A stretch of 64,000 bases of DNA from Microtetraspora sp. NBRC 16547. GTDB taxonomy: Bacteria > Actinomycetota > Actinomycetes > Streptosporangiales > Streptosporangiaceae. Shown piece by piece: positions 43,686 to 53,280 of this stretch. The DNA is taken from the NCBI RefSeq assembly GCF_030268965.1, contig NZ_BSSE01000018.1:62001-126000 (forward strand), written 5' to 3'. Each line of letters starts with the position of its first letter. Positions within the stretch are counted from its first letter, which is position 1. The position numbers were made by a program, and so were the translations under genes. Under the pieces are notes generated by a model. The model had not been told where the DNA came from. It did not search any database and saw only the letters and a list, made by a program, of their open reading frames with translations.

Positions 43686-44066
43686 ATGCGGATCGGAGAG
43701 CTGGCTCGGCGCGCGGGCGTGAGCACCCGGGCGCTGCGCTACTACGAACAACAGGGGCTGATCCAGGCGCGCCGCTCGGCGAACGGATATCGGGACTATG
43801 ACGAGACCGATCTCCGGCTGGTCGTGGAGATCCGTTCGCTCATGGCGGTGGGATTCACTCTGGAGGACGCCCGGCCGTTCGTGGAGTGCCTGCGCTCCGG
43901 GCAGCCTTCGGGGCATGCCTGCGCAGATTCCGTCGCGGTCTACCGGCGCAAGCTGGCCGAGATCGACGCGGAGATCCGCTCGCTGATCGCTCGCAGGTCC
44001 GAAGTGGCCGCCCAGCTCGCACTGGCCTGTCCGGGCTGTGTGCTTCCCAAGGGAGGAGAGCCATGA
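43686..44066 (+). CDS. MerR-family regulator controlling a thioredoxin
   Basis: 126 aa. The N-terminal winged helix (MRIGELARRAGVSTRALRYYEQQGL) is followed by a dimerisation coiled coil. Four Cys residues are seen: C68, C79 and the C-terminal pair C115-PG-C118. The pair resembles a redox or metal site. It is coupled to the thioredoxin gene by ATGA and preceded by its own operator-promoter. A redox- or electrophile-responsive autoregulated unit is likely. Confidence 0.87.
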   Translation: MRIGELARRAGVSTRALRYYEQQGLIQARRSANGYRDYDETDLRLVVEIRSLMAVGFTLEDARPFVECLRSGQPSGHACADSVAVYRRKLAEIDAEIRSLIARRSEVAAQLALACPGCVLPKGGEP

Positions 44067-44377
44067 TCACCCTGACGGCCGAGACGTTCGACGAGCAGGT
44101 GCTGCGGAGCGACAAGCCCGTCCTGGTGGACTTCTGGGCGGAGTGGTGCCCTCCGTGCCGGATGATCGCCCCGATTCTGGAGGAGATCGCCTCCGAGTAC
44201 GGCGACCGCCTCACCGTGGCCAAGATCAACGCCGACGACCATCCCGAGATCGCACGGCGGTACGGCATCCTCGGCTTCCCGACGCTGAACCTCTACCGCA
44301 ACGGCGAGGTGGTCCAGCAGATCCGCGGCGCGAAGCCCAAGCGCATGCTGCTGGCCGACCTGTCCGAGCACATCTGA
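44063..44377 (+). CDS. trxA: Thioredoxin
   Basis: 104 aa, full family length. Active site WCPPC (C29, C32) instead of the classic WCGPC; the extra proline should make it less reducing, somewhat towards DsbA-like potentials. The cis-Pro loop GFPTLNLY is conserved. Follows the MerR regulator with a GGGAGG site inside the upstream gene. Two 13-bp direct repeats (CACATCTGACGCG) span its stop. Confidence 0.9.
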   Translation: MITLTAETFDEQVLRSDKPVLVDFWAEWCPPCRMIAPILEEIASEYGDRLTVAKINADDHPEIARRYGILGFPTLNLYRNGEVVQQIRGAKPKRMLLADLSEHI

Positions 44378-44463
44378 CGCGCACATCTGACGCGCACATC
44401 TGACACGGCCCCGGGCCTCGGCGTCCGTACGCGATTGTCGGCGCGGGCCGATAGCGTGCCCCC

Positions 44464-45891
44464 GTGGCGACGAAGCAGAGAGTGTCCTACCGGTGCGGCG
44501 AGTGCGGGTGGACCACCGCCAAGTGGGTGGGGCGCTGTGGCGAGTGCCAGGCGTGGGGCACGGTCGAGGAGGCCGGCGCCCGGCAGGGCGCCAGCGTGGT
44601 CAAGCCCGGAGCCGTGTCCGCGCCGGCCGTCCCGATCGGCGAGGTCAAGGCCGAGGTGGCGCACGCCCGCCCGACCGGCGTCGGTGAGCTCGACCGGGTC
44701 CTGGGCGGCGGCCTGGTGCCGGGAGCGGTCGTCCTGCTCGCCGGTGAGCCCGGCATCGGCAAGTCCACGCTGCTGCTGGAGGCCGCCGCCCGCACCGCGG
44801 GCCACGAGACCGTCCTCTACGTCACCGGAGAGGAGTCGGCCGCCCAGGTTCGCATGCGCGCGGACCGCATCGGCGCGATCGAGCCCCGGCTCTACCTCGC
44901 CGCGGAGACCGACCTGTCAGCCCTGGTGACGCACGTCGAGAAGGTCCAGCCGCGGCTCCTCATCGTGGACTCGGTGCAGACCATCGGCTCCGCCGACACC
45001 ACCGGGGTGCCCGGCGGCGTCACCCAGGTGAGAGAGGTCGCGGGCAACCTCGTCCGGCTGGCCAAGGAGCGCGGCATGTCCACGGTGCTCGTCGGCCACG
45101 TGACCAAGGACGGCACGATCGCCGGTCCCCGCGTGCTGGAGCACCTCGTCGACGTCGTGCTCCACTTCGAGGGTGACCGCAACTCCCGGCTCCGCATGGT
45201 CCGCGCGGTGAAGAACAGGTTCGGCCCCATCGAGGAGGTCGGCTGCTTCGACCTGCACGAGCGCGGCATCACCGGGATCACCGACCCCAGCGGGCTGTTC
45301 CTCTCGCGGCACGCCGAGCCGGTGCCGGGCACCTGCGTCACGGTCACCATCGAGGGCACCCGCCCGATCCCCGCCGAGGTGCAGGCCCTCGTGGGGCCCA
45401 CCGAGGCGCCGCAGCCCCGGCGGACCTCGTCCGGCCTCGACTCCTACCGCGTGGCGATGGTGCTCGCGGTGATGGAGCGGCGCCTGCAGGCCAAGATCGG
45501 CAAATGCGACGTGTTCACCGCGACCGTGGGCGGCATCCGGCTCACGGACCCCGCCGTCGATCTGGCCCTGATGCTCTCCGTGGTCAGCGCGGCCGCCGAC
45601 CAGGCGCTGCCCGCCGGCCTGGTGGTGTTGGGCGAGGTCGGTCTCGCCGGAGAGCTGCGCCCCGTCCGTGACGTACGCCGCCGGCTCGCGGAGGCCGCCC
45701 GGCTCGGCTTCACCCGGGCTCTGGTGCCCAAGGGCTCCCTTGAGGACGAGGCGCCCAAGCTGGAGCGTTCGCCGTCGCGGGGTCATCTCGTCGCCGTCCG
45801 CGAGCCCACGCTCCGCACCACGAGCTTCGCTCCGGGCTTCGAGGTCACCGAGGCGGAATTCGTCTGGGACGCTCTCTCACATGTCCGGTGA
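44464..45891 (+). CDS. radA: DNA repair protein RadA
   Basis: 475 aa. C4 zinc finger at C11, C14, C25 and C28. Walker A GEPGIGKS at 94-101, the RadA-specific KNRFG motif near residue 250, and a C-terminal Lon-like domain (GLAGELRPVRDVRRRLAEAARLGF). Processes recombination intermediates as a branch-migration motor. It precedes disA by 56 bp on the same strand, the conserved actinobacterial and Bacillus order. RadA and DisA are functionally linked. Confidence 0.95.
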   Translation: MATKQRVSYRCGECGWTTAKWVGRCGECQAWGTVEEAGARQGASVVKPGAVSAPAVPIGEVKAEVAHARPTGVGELDRVLGGGLVPGAVVLLAGEPGIGKSTLLLEAAARTAGHETVLYVTGEESAAQVRMRADRIGAIEPRLYLAAETDLSALVTHVEKVQPRLLIVDSVQTIGSADTTGVPGGVTQVREVAGNLVRLAKERGMSTVLVGHVTKDGTIAGPRVLEHLVDVVLHFEGDRNSRLRMVRAVKNRFGPIEEVGCFDLHERGITGITDPSGLFLSRHAEPVPGTCVTVTIEGTRPIPAEVQALVGPTEAPQPRRTSSGLDSYRVAMVLAVMERRLQAKIGKCDVFTATVGGIRLTDPAVDLALMLSVVSAAADQALPAGLVVLGEVGLAGELRPVRDVRRRLAEAARLGFTRALVPKGSLEDEAPKLERSPSRGHLVAVREPTLRTTSFAPGFEVTEAEFVWDALSHVR

Positions 45892-45947
45892 CGGCGGGCC
45901 CCCGCCGGTAAACTGGGCGAGGTAATGCGTCCGACCGCGGGGGTCAC

Positions 45948-47036
45948 GTGCCACACGACGACAAGGGATCTGACGAGCGGCGCAGGGCGATTCTCGCCGC
46001 CGTAGCCCCTGGCACCGCGCTGCGTGAGGGCCTGGAGCGGGTGCTCCGCGGCCACACCGGGGGTCTCATCGTTCTCGGTTACGACCGCACCGTCGAGGAG
46101 ATCTGCACCGGCGGTTTCGAGCTCGACGTCGAGTTCGCCGCGACGCGGCTGCGCGAACTCGCCAAGATGGACGGCGCGATCGTGCTCAACAGCGGCGACC
46201 TACGGATCGTCCGCGCCGCCGTTCATCTCGTGCCCGACCCCAGCATCCCGACCGACGAGTCCGGCACCCGCCACCGCACCGCCCAGCGAGTGGCCCGGCA
46301 GACGTCCTTCCCCGTCATCGCGATCAGCAAGTCGATGCGGATGATCGCGCTCTACCTCGACGGCATCCGCTACGTGCTGGAGGAGTCCGCGGCGATCCTC
46401 TCCAAGGCCAACCAGGCGCTGGCGACGCTGGAGCGCTACAAGATGCGGCTGGACGAGGTGTCCGGCACGCTGTCCGCCCTGGAGATCGAGGACCTGGTCA
46501 CCGTCCGCGAGGTGGTGACGGTGGTCCAGCGCCTGGAGATGGTCCGCCGCATCGCGGGCGAGATCGAGGGGTACGTCGTGGAGCTCGGCACCGACGGCCG
46601 GCTCCTCTCGCTCCAGCTCGACGAGCTGGTCGCCGGAGTGGACGCCGACCGCGAGCTGATCGTCCGCGACTACCTGCCCGACTCGGCCCTTGAACGGTCC
46701 GGCGGCTTCACCAAGCACCTGCGCGCGCTAGACGGGCTCTCCTCCACCGACCTGCTCGACCCGTCGAAGGTCGCCCATGTGCTCGGCTACGCCGGCGCGG
46801 GCGCGCTGGACGGGCCGGTCAGCCCGCGCGGCTTCCGGCTGCTGGCCAAGGTGCCGCGGCTGCCCGGCACGATCGTGGACCGGCTCGTCGAGCACTTCGG
46901 CGGCCTGCAGAAACTCCTGGCCGCCAGCATCGACGATCTCCAGTCCGTGGGCGGCGTCGGCGAGACCCGGGCCCGCAGCGTCCGCGAGGGGCTGTCCCGC
47001 CTCGCCGAGTCCTCGCTGCTGGAGCGCTACATCTGA
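45948..47036 (+). CDS. disA: DNA integrity scanning protein DisA, diadenylate cyclase
   Basis: 362 aa from a GTG. DAC domain with DGA (75-77) and RHRTA (108-112), the catalytic pair of c-di-AMP synthases. Linker helices and a C-terminal HhH DNA-binding domain ([19 protein letters not shown]) follow. It makes c-di-AMP from two ATP and is inhibited on branched DNA. The c-di-AMP riboswitch at 57 kb in this window is a plausible target of its product. Confidence 0.95.
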   Translation: MPHDDKGSDERRRAILAAVAPGTALREGLERVLRGHTGGLIVLGYDRTVEEICTGGFELDVEFAATRLRELAKMDGAIVLNSGDLRIVRAAVHLVPDPSIPTDESGTRHRTAQRVARQTSFPVIAISKSMRMIALYLDGIRYVLEESAAILSKANQALATLERYKMRLDEVSGTLSALEIEDLVTVREVVTVVQRLEMVRRIAGEIEGYVVELGTDGRLLSLQLDELVAGVDADRELIVRDYLPDSALERSGGFTKHLRALDGLSSTDLLDPSKVAHVLGYAGAGALDGPVSPRGFRLLAKVPRLPGTIVDRLVEHFGGLQKLLAASIDDLQSVGGVGETRARSVREGLSRLAESSLLERYI

Positions 47037-47055
47037 GCCCCGCAGGCGGGCGAGG

Positions 47056-47835
47056 TCAGCGCAGGTAGAAGACCGTCTTCGAGCTCTGCAGCCCGTCCGC
47101 GTGCGTCCAGGCGACGTACGTGCCCGGCAGTGCGGCGGCCCGCTTCACCGCGCAGTCGGCCCCCGAACGGTGCCGATCCCATCGGATCGTCCGCACGTAC
47201 GGCACGCCGCGCTTGAGCATCTGGATGTCCGTGCCTTCGCCGCTGACGCAGTCGGCCGTGGACCACACCCGGTCGTTGCCGGAGACGATGCGCGTCTCCA
47301 GCATCCGCGGCCCCACGTCCACTGTGCAGTCCACGCGGCCGGTGCTCACGATGGTCATCAGGAACGTCGGCTCGGCGCTCCCGGCGTAGGTCTGCTGGCC
47401 CCCGCGCAGGCTGAGCACGAGGTCCTTGGGATCGCAGGCGTCTCCGGGACGGCGCGGCGCCGCGGCCTTCGCCTCCTTGGCGTCCTTCGCGTCCTTCGCG
47501 GCCTTCGCGTCGCCGCCGTTCTTGCCGTCCTTGGCATCCTTGCCGTCCTTCGCCTCCTTGGCCGTGGACGGCGACGCGGCGGGCGAGGCGGAGTCTCCGC
47601 TCCCTGAGGCCGACGGCGAGGCGAGGGGCGACGGGAGCGAGACGACCAGCGCGTCCGGCCCGGGCGTGGCGCCCTTGGCGGCTCCGGTGTCCGTCTGCCT
47701 CCCCGAAGCGCTCGTGCATGCCCAGGCCACGACCGCCACCACGACGAGAACGCCGGTGAGCACCGCCATTCGACGGCGCCAGTAGACGTCCGTCCCCTCG
47801 ATGCCAATGTCGCTACGGAACGTGTCCGGATCCAT
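47056..47835 (-). CDS. Single-pass membrane protein with KDAK-rich stalk (position of Rv3587c)
   Basis: 259 aa from the ATG at 47835. A possible leaderless start fits because CATACT lies 6 bp upstream. A short cytoplasmic part, one TM helix (MAVLTGVLVVVAVVAWAC), then an Ala/Lys/Asp-rich stalk with repeats (KDGKDAKDGKNGGDAK), and a folded outer C-terminal domain with conserved Cys. It lies convergent to disA and divergent from mutY, as does the conserved membrane protein Rv3587c in Mycobacterium tuberculosis. Function unknown. Confidence 0.72.
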   Translation of the reverse strand: MDPDTFRSDIGIEGTDVYWRRRMAVLTGVLVVVAVVAWACTSASGRQTDTGAAKGATPGPDALVVSLPSPLASPSASGSGDSASPAASPSTAKEAKDGKDAKDGKNGGDAKAAKDAKDAKEAKAAAPRRPGDACDPKDLVLSLRGGQQTYAGSAEPTFLMTIVSTGRVDCTVDVGPRMLETRIVSGNDRVWSTADCVSGEGTDIQMLKRGVPYVRTIRWDRHRSGADCAVKRAAALPGTYVAWTHADGLQSSKTVFYLR

Positions 47836-47918
47836 ACGTTCAGTATGGTGAGTCATTGGGCGCGAAGGGGAACGGCTCGCCGAGGGTGACGCCACCGGAC
47901 CACCGATAGGGTCGGCAG

Positions 47919-48785
47919 GTGTCCATCTCACTGCGCGAGCCCATCCTCGACTGGTACGCCGAGCACAACCGGGACCTGCCGTGGCGGCGCCCGGAGGCGA
48001 CCCCCTGGGGCATCCTCGTCAGCGAGATCATGCTCCAGCAGACCCCCGTCGTCAGGGTGCTGCCGGTGTGGAACGAGTGGATGGAGCGCTGGCCCACCCC
48101 TGAGGCACTCGCCGCGGAGCCCGCCGGCGAGGCCGTACGCCACTGGGGCCGCCTCGGATACCCGCGCCGGGCGCTGAATCTGCACGCGTGCGCCCGGGCC
48201 ATCACGGCGGACCACGGCGGCCGGGTGCCCGACGCCTATGACGAGCTGAGGACGCTGCCCGGCATCGGGGACTACACCGCCGCCGCGGTGGCGAGCTTCG
48301 CCTACGGACACAGCCACGCCGTCCTGGACACCAACGTCCGGCGGGTGCTGGCCCGGGCCGTAGGCGGCGAGGAGTATCCGCCGAAGGCCACCACGTCGGC
48401 CGAGCGCAAGCTGGCCGAGTCGCTTCTCCCCGCCGTCGGCGCGCCGCGCTGGGCGGTCGCGGTGATGGAGCTGGGGGCGCTGGTCTGCACCGCGCGTTCC
48501 CCGCGCTGTGAAGGCTGCCCCGTCGCGTCACAGTGCGCCTGGCGCCTCGCCGGGCGCCCCGCCCACGATGGCCCCGTACGGCGCGGCCAGACCTACGCGG
48601 GCACCGACCGGCAGTGCAGGGGACGACTGCTCGCCGTTCTGCGGGACGCGCACGGACCGGTGCCCAAAGAGGCGCTGGACGTGGTCTGGGCAGACCACGT
48701 CCAGCGTGAGAGGGCTCTGGACGGCCTTCTGGACGACGGGCTGGCCGAAGTCCTCGCCGACGGGACCTACCGGCTGCCCGGTTGA
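47919..48785 (+). CDS. mutY: A/G-specific adenine glycosylase
   Basis: 288 aa from a GTG. HhH-GPD fold with Glu36 (SEIMLQQT), the LPGIGDYTA hairpin, catalytic Asp137 (VLDTNVRRV) and the 4Fe-4S ligands C190, C197, C200 and C206. Removes adenine opposite 8-oxoguanine. The C-terminal NUDIX-like domain of E. coli MutY is absent, as usual in actinobacteria. A perfect 15-bp inverted repeat is embedded near its 3' end. Confidence 0.93.
   Translation: MSISLREPILDWYAEHNRDLPWRRPEATPWGILVSEIMLQQTPVVRVLPVWNEWMERWPTPEALAAEPAGEAVRHWGRLGYPRRALNLHACARAITADHGGRVPDAYDELRTLPGIGDYTAAAVASFAYGHSHAVLDTNVRRVLARAVGGEEYPPKATTSAERKLAESLLPAVGAPRWAVAVMELGALVCTARSPRCEGCPVASQCAWRLAGRPAHDGPVRRGQTYAGTDRQCRGRLLAVLRDAHGPVPKEALDVVWADHVQRERALDGLLDDGLAEVLADGTYRLPG
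48673..48706. repeat. Perfect 15-bp inverted repeat inside mutY
   Basis: CGCTGGACGTGGTCT-GGGC-AGACCACGTCCAGCG. Both arms are part of the reading frame (about residues 252-263). Such a stable hairpin in mRNA is unusual inside a coding region. Confidence 0.9.
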
Positions 48786-49721
48786 TCAGGCCGCGAGCTT
48801 GAGTCCGAGGGCGGTCAGGTTCCTGCGGGTCCAGTCGAGCTCGTCGGCCAGCCGCGCCACCAGCGCCGCCGGGCCCTTCGACTTCGGCGCGCTCCAGTCG
48901 TGCACCTCGACCTCGACGTGGGCGCTGCCGCTCACGGCGCCGGACAGGATCGCGTTGAGCGTGCCCTCGATCACAGGCTGGGTGCTCGGGATCTCCTGGC
49001 CGTGATTGTGCACATGGCCGAGCTTCACCACGGGCGCGCCCGTCTGCGCGAGACCACGCAGCGCGGCGCCGGTCTCCTCGTCGCCGGAGGACAGGTGGCA
49101 GGCGTCAAGGCACACGCCGAGGTGCTCGGAGTCGATGCCGCCGACGCGCCGCAGGGCCTGCTCGGTGGTCTCCAGCACGCAGCCCGGCCACGGCTCGAAG
49201 CCGACCCGGATCGTCTTGCCCGTGACGCTGTAGAGGCCGCGCAGCTCGCGCGAGAGCCGCTCCAGCCGCCGCGAGGCGATCGAGTGCAGGTCGGCGGGCC
49301 AGTCACGGCGCCAGCCGATCGGGATCGTGGAGATGCTGCCGAACCTGACGTCATCCGGAAGGAGGAACGAGAGGATCTTGGCCAGCGCCATGGTGTACCG
49401 GTACCGCTCGGGCTTCGCCCAGTCCGGTCCGGGAACCTCCTGGTTGCGCCCGCCGGTGCCGTTGAGGCTGACGACCTCCAGGCCGCGCTCCTCGAGCGAG
49501 CGGCGCAGCCGTACCAACTCTATGCGGTCGGCGACCAGGTGGTCGGCGACCGCGGGGGCGAGCCAGAGGCACACTCCGAGCCGGTCGACGCCCAGCTTCC
49601 TGCGCACCGGCACCGCGTAGCGGGTGAGGTGCGCGATCAGGTTCTCCAGGTCCTCGGCGGGATGTACTCCCGTGTTGTAGGCCAGATGAACGAGCGTCCC
49701 GTCGTCGTGCAACAGGCGCAT
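48786..49721 (-). CDS. EboE-like metabolite-traffic protein (TIM barrel)
   Basis: 311 aa from the ATG at 49721, chosen for the GGAGGG site 5 bp upstream; an ATG at 49787 has none. The start LVHLAYNTGVHPAEDLENL, then RKLGVDRLGVCLWL, matches the EboE family from my knowledge. In ebo clusters this protein helps move small molecules such as scytonemin precursors. No other ebo genes are near, so it is an orphan. Assignment is from recognisable sequence, not a search. Confidence 0.65.
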   Translation of the reverse strand: MRLLHDDGTLVHLAYNTGVHPAEDLENLIAHLTRYAVPVRRKLGVDRLGVCLWLAPAVADHLVADRIELVRLRRSLEERGLEVVSLNGTGGRNQEVPGPDWAKPERYRYTMALAKILSFLLPDDVRFGSISTIPIGWRRDWPADLHSIASRRLERLSRELRGLYSVTGKTIRVGFEPWPGCVLETTEQALRRVGGIDSEHLGVCLDACHLSSGDEETGAALRGLAQTGAPVVKLGHVHNHGQEIPSTQPVIEGTLNAILSGAVSGSAHVEVEVHDWSAPKSKGPAALVARLADELDWTRRNLTALGLKLAA

Positions 49722-49940
49722 CAGGTCCCTCCAAGGCTTGTCCGCTTTCCCGACCCCATTGGCCCACGCGGTCTGTCCTGACCACATGGGACGGGAGTCC
49801 CCTCCCTGCCGGGAATCCGGCCCGGGCCACCGAGCTTGCCCCGGTGCTTCCGGTTACCGCGTCCGCCCCGCGGCTGATCTCTCGGTACGCCGCAGGGCTG
49901 ATTTCGGGCCCGCCGTGTCTCCGGCGGGCGCTCTACGCAG

Positions 49941-49952
49941 TGTAGTACTACA
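49941..49952. promoter_or_regulatory. 12-bp palindrome TGTAGTACTACA
   Basis: A perfect 12-bp inverted repeat about 220 bp upstream of the eboE-like start. Could be an operator for an unseen regulator; no matching known consensus is certain. Confidence 0.4.
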
Positions 49953-49990
49953 TCGAGTGGCGGCATAGCCGGGTATCACAGAAAGCAGGA

Positions 49991-50020
49991 ACCCCGCGTG
50001 AGTGCTGTCTCACGCGGGGT
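49991..50020. terminator. Terminator of clpC
   Basis: 12-bp stem ACCCCGCGTGAG / CTCACGCGGGGT with a 6-nt loop. On the minus strand it is followed by a T-rich tract (TTCCTGCTTTC), 54 bp beyond the clpC stop. Confidence 0.8.
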
Positions 50021-50073
50021 CCCCATCAGCGGAACGCCGGATCGGCCCAGTGCCGGACCGGCTCAGTATCGGT

Positions 50074-52578
50074 TCAGTGCTGGATCGGCTCCACGATCGA
50101 CGCGGCAGAGTCCGGCACCTCGGGGCTCTTGGTCGCACCGGTGAAGGTGAACTTCGCCGTGTCGCCCTCGCCCTCGATGTCGATCTTGACGATCTGGCCC
50201 GGGCGCAGGTCGCCATACAGGATCTTCTCGGAGAGAATGTCCTCCAGCTCGCGCTGGATCGTACGGCGCAGCGGACGGGCGCCCATCACCGGGTCGTAGC
50301 CGCGGTCGGCGAGCAGCTTCTTGGCGGCGTCGCTGAGCTCCAGGCCCATGTCGCGGTCCTTGAGCCGCTCGTCCACCTGGGCGAGCATCAGGTCGACGAT
50401 CTGGATGATCTCCTTCGGCGTGAGCTGGTGGAAGACCACGATGTCGTCGACGCGGTTCAGGAACTCGGGCCGGAAGTGCTGCTTGAGCTCCTCCTGGACC
50501 TTGGACTTCATCCGCTCGTAGTTGCTCTCGACGTCGTTGGACTTCGCGAAGCCCACCCCGATGCCCTTGGAGATGTCCCGGGTGCCGAGGTTGGTCGTCA
50601 TGATGATGACGGTGTTCTTGAAGTCCACCACGCGGCCCTGGGCGTCGGTCAGACGACCGTCCTCCAGGATCTGCAGCAGCGAGTTGAAGATGTCCGGGTG
50701 GGCCTTCTCGATCTCGTCGAACAGGACCACCGAGAACGGCTTGCGCCGCACCTTCTCGGTGAGCTGGCCGCCCTCCTCGTACCCGACGTAGCCGGGCGGG
50801 GAGCCGAACAGCCGCGAGACGGTGTGCTTCTCCATGAACTCGGACATGTCGAGCATGATCAGCGCGTCCTCGTCCCCGAACAGGAACTCGGCCAGCGCCT
50901 TGGACAGCTCCGTCTTACCGACACCGGACGGGCCGGCGAAGATGAACGAGCCACCCGGACGGCGCGGGTCCTTCAGACCGGCGCGGGTGCGGCGGATGGA
51001 CCGGGACAGACCCTTGATCGCGTCGTCCTGGCCGATGATCCGCTTGTGGAGCTCGTCCTCCATGCGGAGCAGCCGCTGGGACTCCTCCTCGGTCAGCTTG
51101 AAGACCGGGATGCCGGTGGCGGTCGCGAGAACCTCGGCGATGAGCTCCTCGGTGACCTCGGCCACGACGTCCATGTCGCCGGCCTTCCACTCCTTCTCCC
51201 GGCGCTCGCGCTTGAGCTGGAGCTGCTTCTCCTGGTCGCGCAGCGCGGCGGCCTTCTCGAAGTCCTGCGCGTCGATCGCGGACTCCTTCTCGCGCCGCAC
51301 GTTGGCGATCTTCTCGTCGTACTCACGCAGGTCCGGCGGAGCGGTCATCCGGCGGATGCGCATCCGCGAGCCGGCCTCGTCGATCAGGTCGATCGCCTTG
51401 TCCGGCAGGAACCGGTCGCTGATGTACCGGTCGGCCAGCGTGGCGGCGGCGACGAGCGCGCCGTCGGTGATGGACACCCGGTGGTGCGCCTCGTAGCGGT
51501 CCCGCAGACCCTTGAGGATCTCGATGGTGTGGCTGAGGCTGGGCTCGGCGACCTGGATCGGCTGGAAGCGCCGCTCCAGGGCGGCGTCCTTCTCCAGGTG
51601 CTTGCGGTACTCGTCCAGCGTGGTGGCGCCGATGGTCTGCAGCTCACCACGGGCCAGCATCGGCTTGAGGATGCTGGCGGCGTCGATGGCGCCCTCGGCC
51701 GCGCCCGCACCGACCAGCGTGTGCAGCTCGTCGATGAACAGGATGATGTCGCCGCGGGTGCGGATCTCCTTCAGCACCTTCTTCAGGCGCTCCTCGAAGT
51801 CACCCCGGTAACGCGAACCCGCGACCAGCGCACCCAGGTCCAGGGTGTAGAGCTGCTTGTCCTTGAGCGTCTCGGGAACCTCGCCCTTGACGATCTTCTG
51901 GGACAGGCCCTCGACGACGGCGGTCTTGCCGACGCCGGGCTCACCCACGAGAACCGGGTTGTTCTTGGTCCTCCGGGAGAGGACCTGCATGACCCGCTCG
52001 ATCTCCTTCTCCCGGCCGATGACCGGGTCGAGCTTGCCCTCACGGGCGGCCTGGGTCAGGTTGCGGCCAAACTGGTCCAGCACAAGGGACGTGGACGGCG
52101 CGGCCTCCTGCGGCCCCCCGGCTGCCGCGGGCTCCTTGCCCTGGTAACCGTGGAGCAACTGGATGACCTGCTGCCGCACTCGGTTGAGGTCGGCCCCCAG
52201 CTTCACCAGCACCTGGGCCGCCACGCCCTCACCCTCGCGGATGAGGCCGAGCAGGATGTGCTCGGTGCCGATGTAGTTGTGGCCGAGTTGCAGGGCCTCG
52301 CGGAGCGACAGCTCAAGGACCTTCTTGGCGCGCGGGGTGAAAGGAATGTGCCCCGAAGGCGCAGACTGGCCCTGGCCGATGATCTCCTCGACCTGCTGGC
52401 GCACACCTTCAAGACTGATGCCCAGGCTCTCCAGGGCCTTGGCGGCAACGCCTTCTCCCTCATGGATCAAGCCAAGAAGAATGTGCTCAGTACCGATGTA
52501 GTTGTGGTTGAGCATCCGGGCCTCTTCCTGGGCCAGGACGACAACCCGCCGCGCACGGTCGGTGAACCTCTCGAACAT
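50074..52578 (-). CDS. clpC: ATP-dependent Clp protease ATPase subunit ClpC (Hsp100)
   Basis: 834 aa from the ATG at 52578 ([13 protein letters not shown]), with GAGGAG 8 bp upstream; the open frame upstream is not typical. Two N-terminal Clp repeats ([12 protein letters not shown] twice), AAA-1 with Walker A GEPGVGKT, a UVR-like middle segment ([17 protein letters not shown]), AAA-2 with GPSGVGKT, and a ClpP-contact region (the exact loop is not verified). Unfolds substrates for ClpP; a main housekeeping protease in actinobacteria. A ClgR-like box lies upstream. Confidence 0.95.
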   Translation of the reverse strand: MFERFTDRARRVVVLAQEEARMLNHNYIGTEHILLGLIHEGEGVAAKALESLGISLEGVRQQVEEIIGQGQSAPSGHIPFTPRAKKVLELSLREALQLGHNYIGTEHILLGLIREGEGVAAQVLVKLGADLNRVRQQVIQLLHGYQGKEPAAAGGPQEAAPSTSLVLDQFGRNLTQAAREGKLDPVIGREKEIERVMQVLSRRTKNNPVLVGEPGVGKTAVVEGLSQKIVKGEVPETLKDKQLYTLDLGALVAGSRYRGDFEERLKKVLKEIRTRGDIILFIDELHTLVGAGAAEGAIDAASILKPMLARGELQTIGATTLDEYRKHLEKDAALERRFQPIQVAEPSLSHTIEILKGLRDRYEAHHRVSITDGALVAAATLADRYISDRFLPDKAIDLIDEAGSRMRIRRMTAPPDLREYDEKIANVRREKESAIDAQDFEKAAALRDQEKQLQLKRERREKEWKAGDMDVVAEVTEELIAEVLATATGIPVFKLTEEESQRLLRMEDELHKRIIGQDDAIKGLSRSIRRTRAGLKDPRRPGGSFIFAGPSGVGKTELSKALAEFLFGDEDALIMLDMSEFMEKHTVSRLFGSPPGYVGYEEGGQLTEKVRRKPFSVVLFDEIEKAHPDIFNSLLQILEDGRLTDAQGRVVDFKNTVIIMTTNLGTRDISKGIGVGFAKSNDVESNYERMKSKVQEELKQHFRPEFLNRVDDIVVFHQLTPKEIIQIVDLMLAQVDERLKDRDMGLELSDAAKKLLADRGYDPVMGARPLRRTIQRELEDILSEKILYGDLRPGQIVKIDIEGEGDTAKFTFTGATKSPEVPDSAASIVEPIQH

Positions 52579-52742
52579 CTCGTCGCTCCTCACAGAGCGG
52601 TCAGGCGGACCCGGGATATCCGGCCCGTCCTTCCGCATGGTAGCCCCGACCCGGCAACCGCTCCTATCAGAGGGGACGTTCCCCGGGAACAGGGCGTTCA
52701 CCCTTCATCCAACTACCTGCCGGGGGTGAGGTGTTCCCGATA

Positions 52743-52753
52743 CGCCGCAAGCG
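52743..52753. promoter_or_regulatory. Candidate ClgR box upstream of clpC
   Basis: CGCCGCAAGCG on the plus strand (CGCTTGCGGCG on the minus) agrees with the Corynebacterium-type ClgR motif CGCYNANRGCG in all but one fixed position. It is 165 bp before the clpC start, where ClgR would activate. Match is by eye. Confidence 0.5.
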
Positions 52754-52846
52754 AACGAGGTTTAGGGAAGTGCAAACAGAATCGTGCGGCCCCACCGAAG
52801 GTCGTAACATCCGACGACCGGTTTGACCGCACGATCAAAAGGGCCC

Positions 52847-53191
52847 TTAGTGGGCGGCCTCGTACGCGTCAACGATCGAGGCGGCAATGCGGCCACGCTC
52901 GCTGACCGGGTGCCCGTGCGCCTTGGCCCAGGCACGGATCTCCGCGCTCTTCTCGCGGGTCATCGCCCGCTGCGCACCAGCGGCGGCACCACGACGACGA
53001 CCACGCGTCGGAGCGGGCTCCGCGTGCCGCGCGCCGCCGACGAAAGGCGAGAGCGCCTCACGCAGCTTCTTCGCGTTCCCATCGCTGAGATCAATCTCAT
53101 AAGACTTGCCATCAAGCGCGAAGATGACCGTCTCATTGGCCTCGCCGCCATCGAGATCGTCGATGAGAATCACCTGCGTGTGCTTGGCCAT
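52847..53191 (-). CDS. lsr2: Lsr2-type nucleoid protein
   Basis: 114 aa from the ATG at 53191 (MAKHTQVILIDDLDGGEANETV) with AAGGA upstream. The N-terminal dimerisation domain carries FALDGKSYEIDLSDGNAKKLREAL. After a basic linker the C-terminal DNA-binding domain has the RGR AT-hook-like motif (SERGRIAASIVDAYEAAH). Silences AT-rich, often foreign, DNA. Located 0.3 kb upstream of clpC as in mycobacteria. Confidence 0.95.
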   Translation of the reverse strand: MAKHTQVILIDDLDGGEANETVIFALDGKSYEIDLSDGNAKKLREALSPFVGGARHAEPAPTRGRRRGAAAGAQRAMTREKSAEIRAWAKAHGHPVSERGRIAASIVDAYEAAH

Positions 53192-53280
53192 ACGGCAATC
53201 CTTTCGCAGAGCATTGTTTGATTCGTCAGCCAAACATATACCCGGTTCGGACGGCTGACAATTCAACTTTCAGCTCGTCC

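Larger units (their letters stand above)
49722..50073. other. Intergenic region between eboE-like and clpC genes
   Basis: 352 bp. It contains the palindrome at 49941-49952 and the clpC terminator at 49991-50020. No gene is convincing. Confidence 0.5.

Noticed and set aside
44372-44402. 13-bp direct repeats at the thioredoxin stop as an operator
   Set aside because: They look like a simple slippage duplication of the last codons; no symmetry and no promoter beside them.
50002-52905. 967-codon plus-strand open frame
   Set aside because: It is antisense to clpC along its whole length and its translation shows no domain; a GC-bias shadow.
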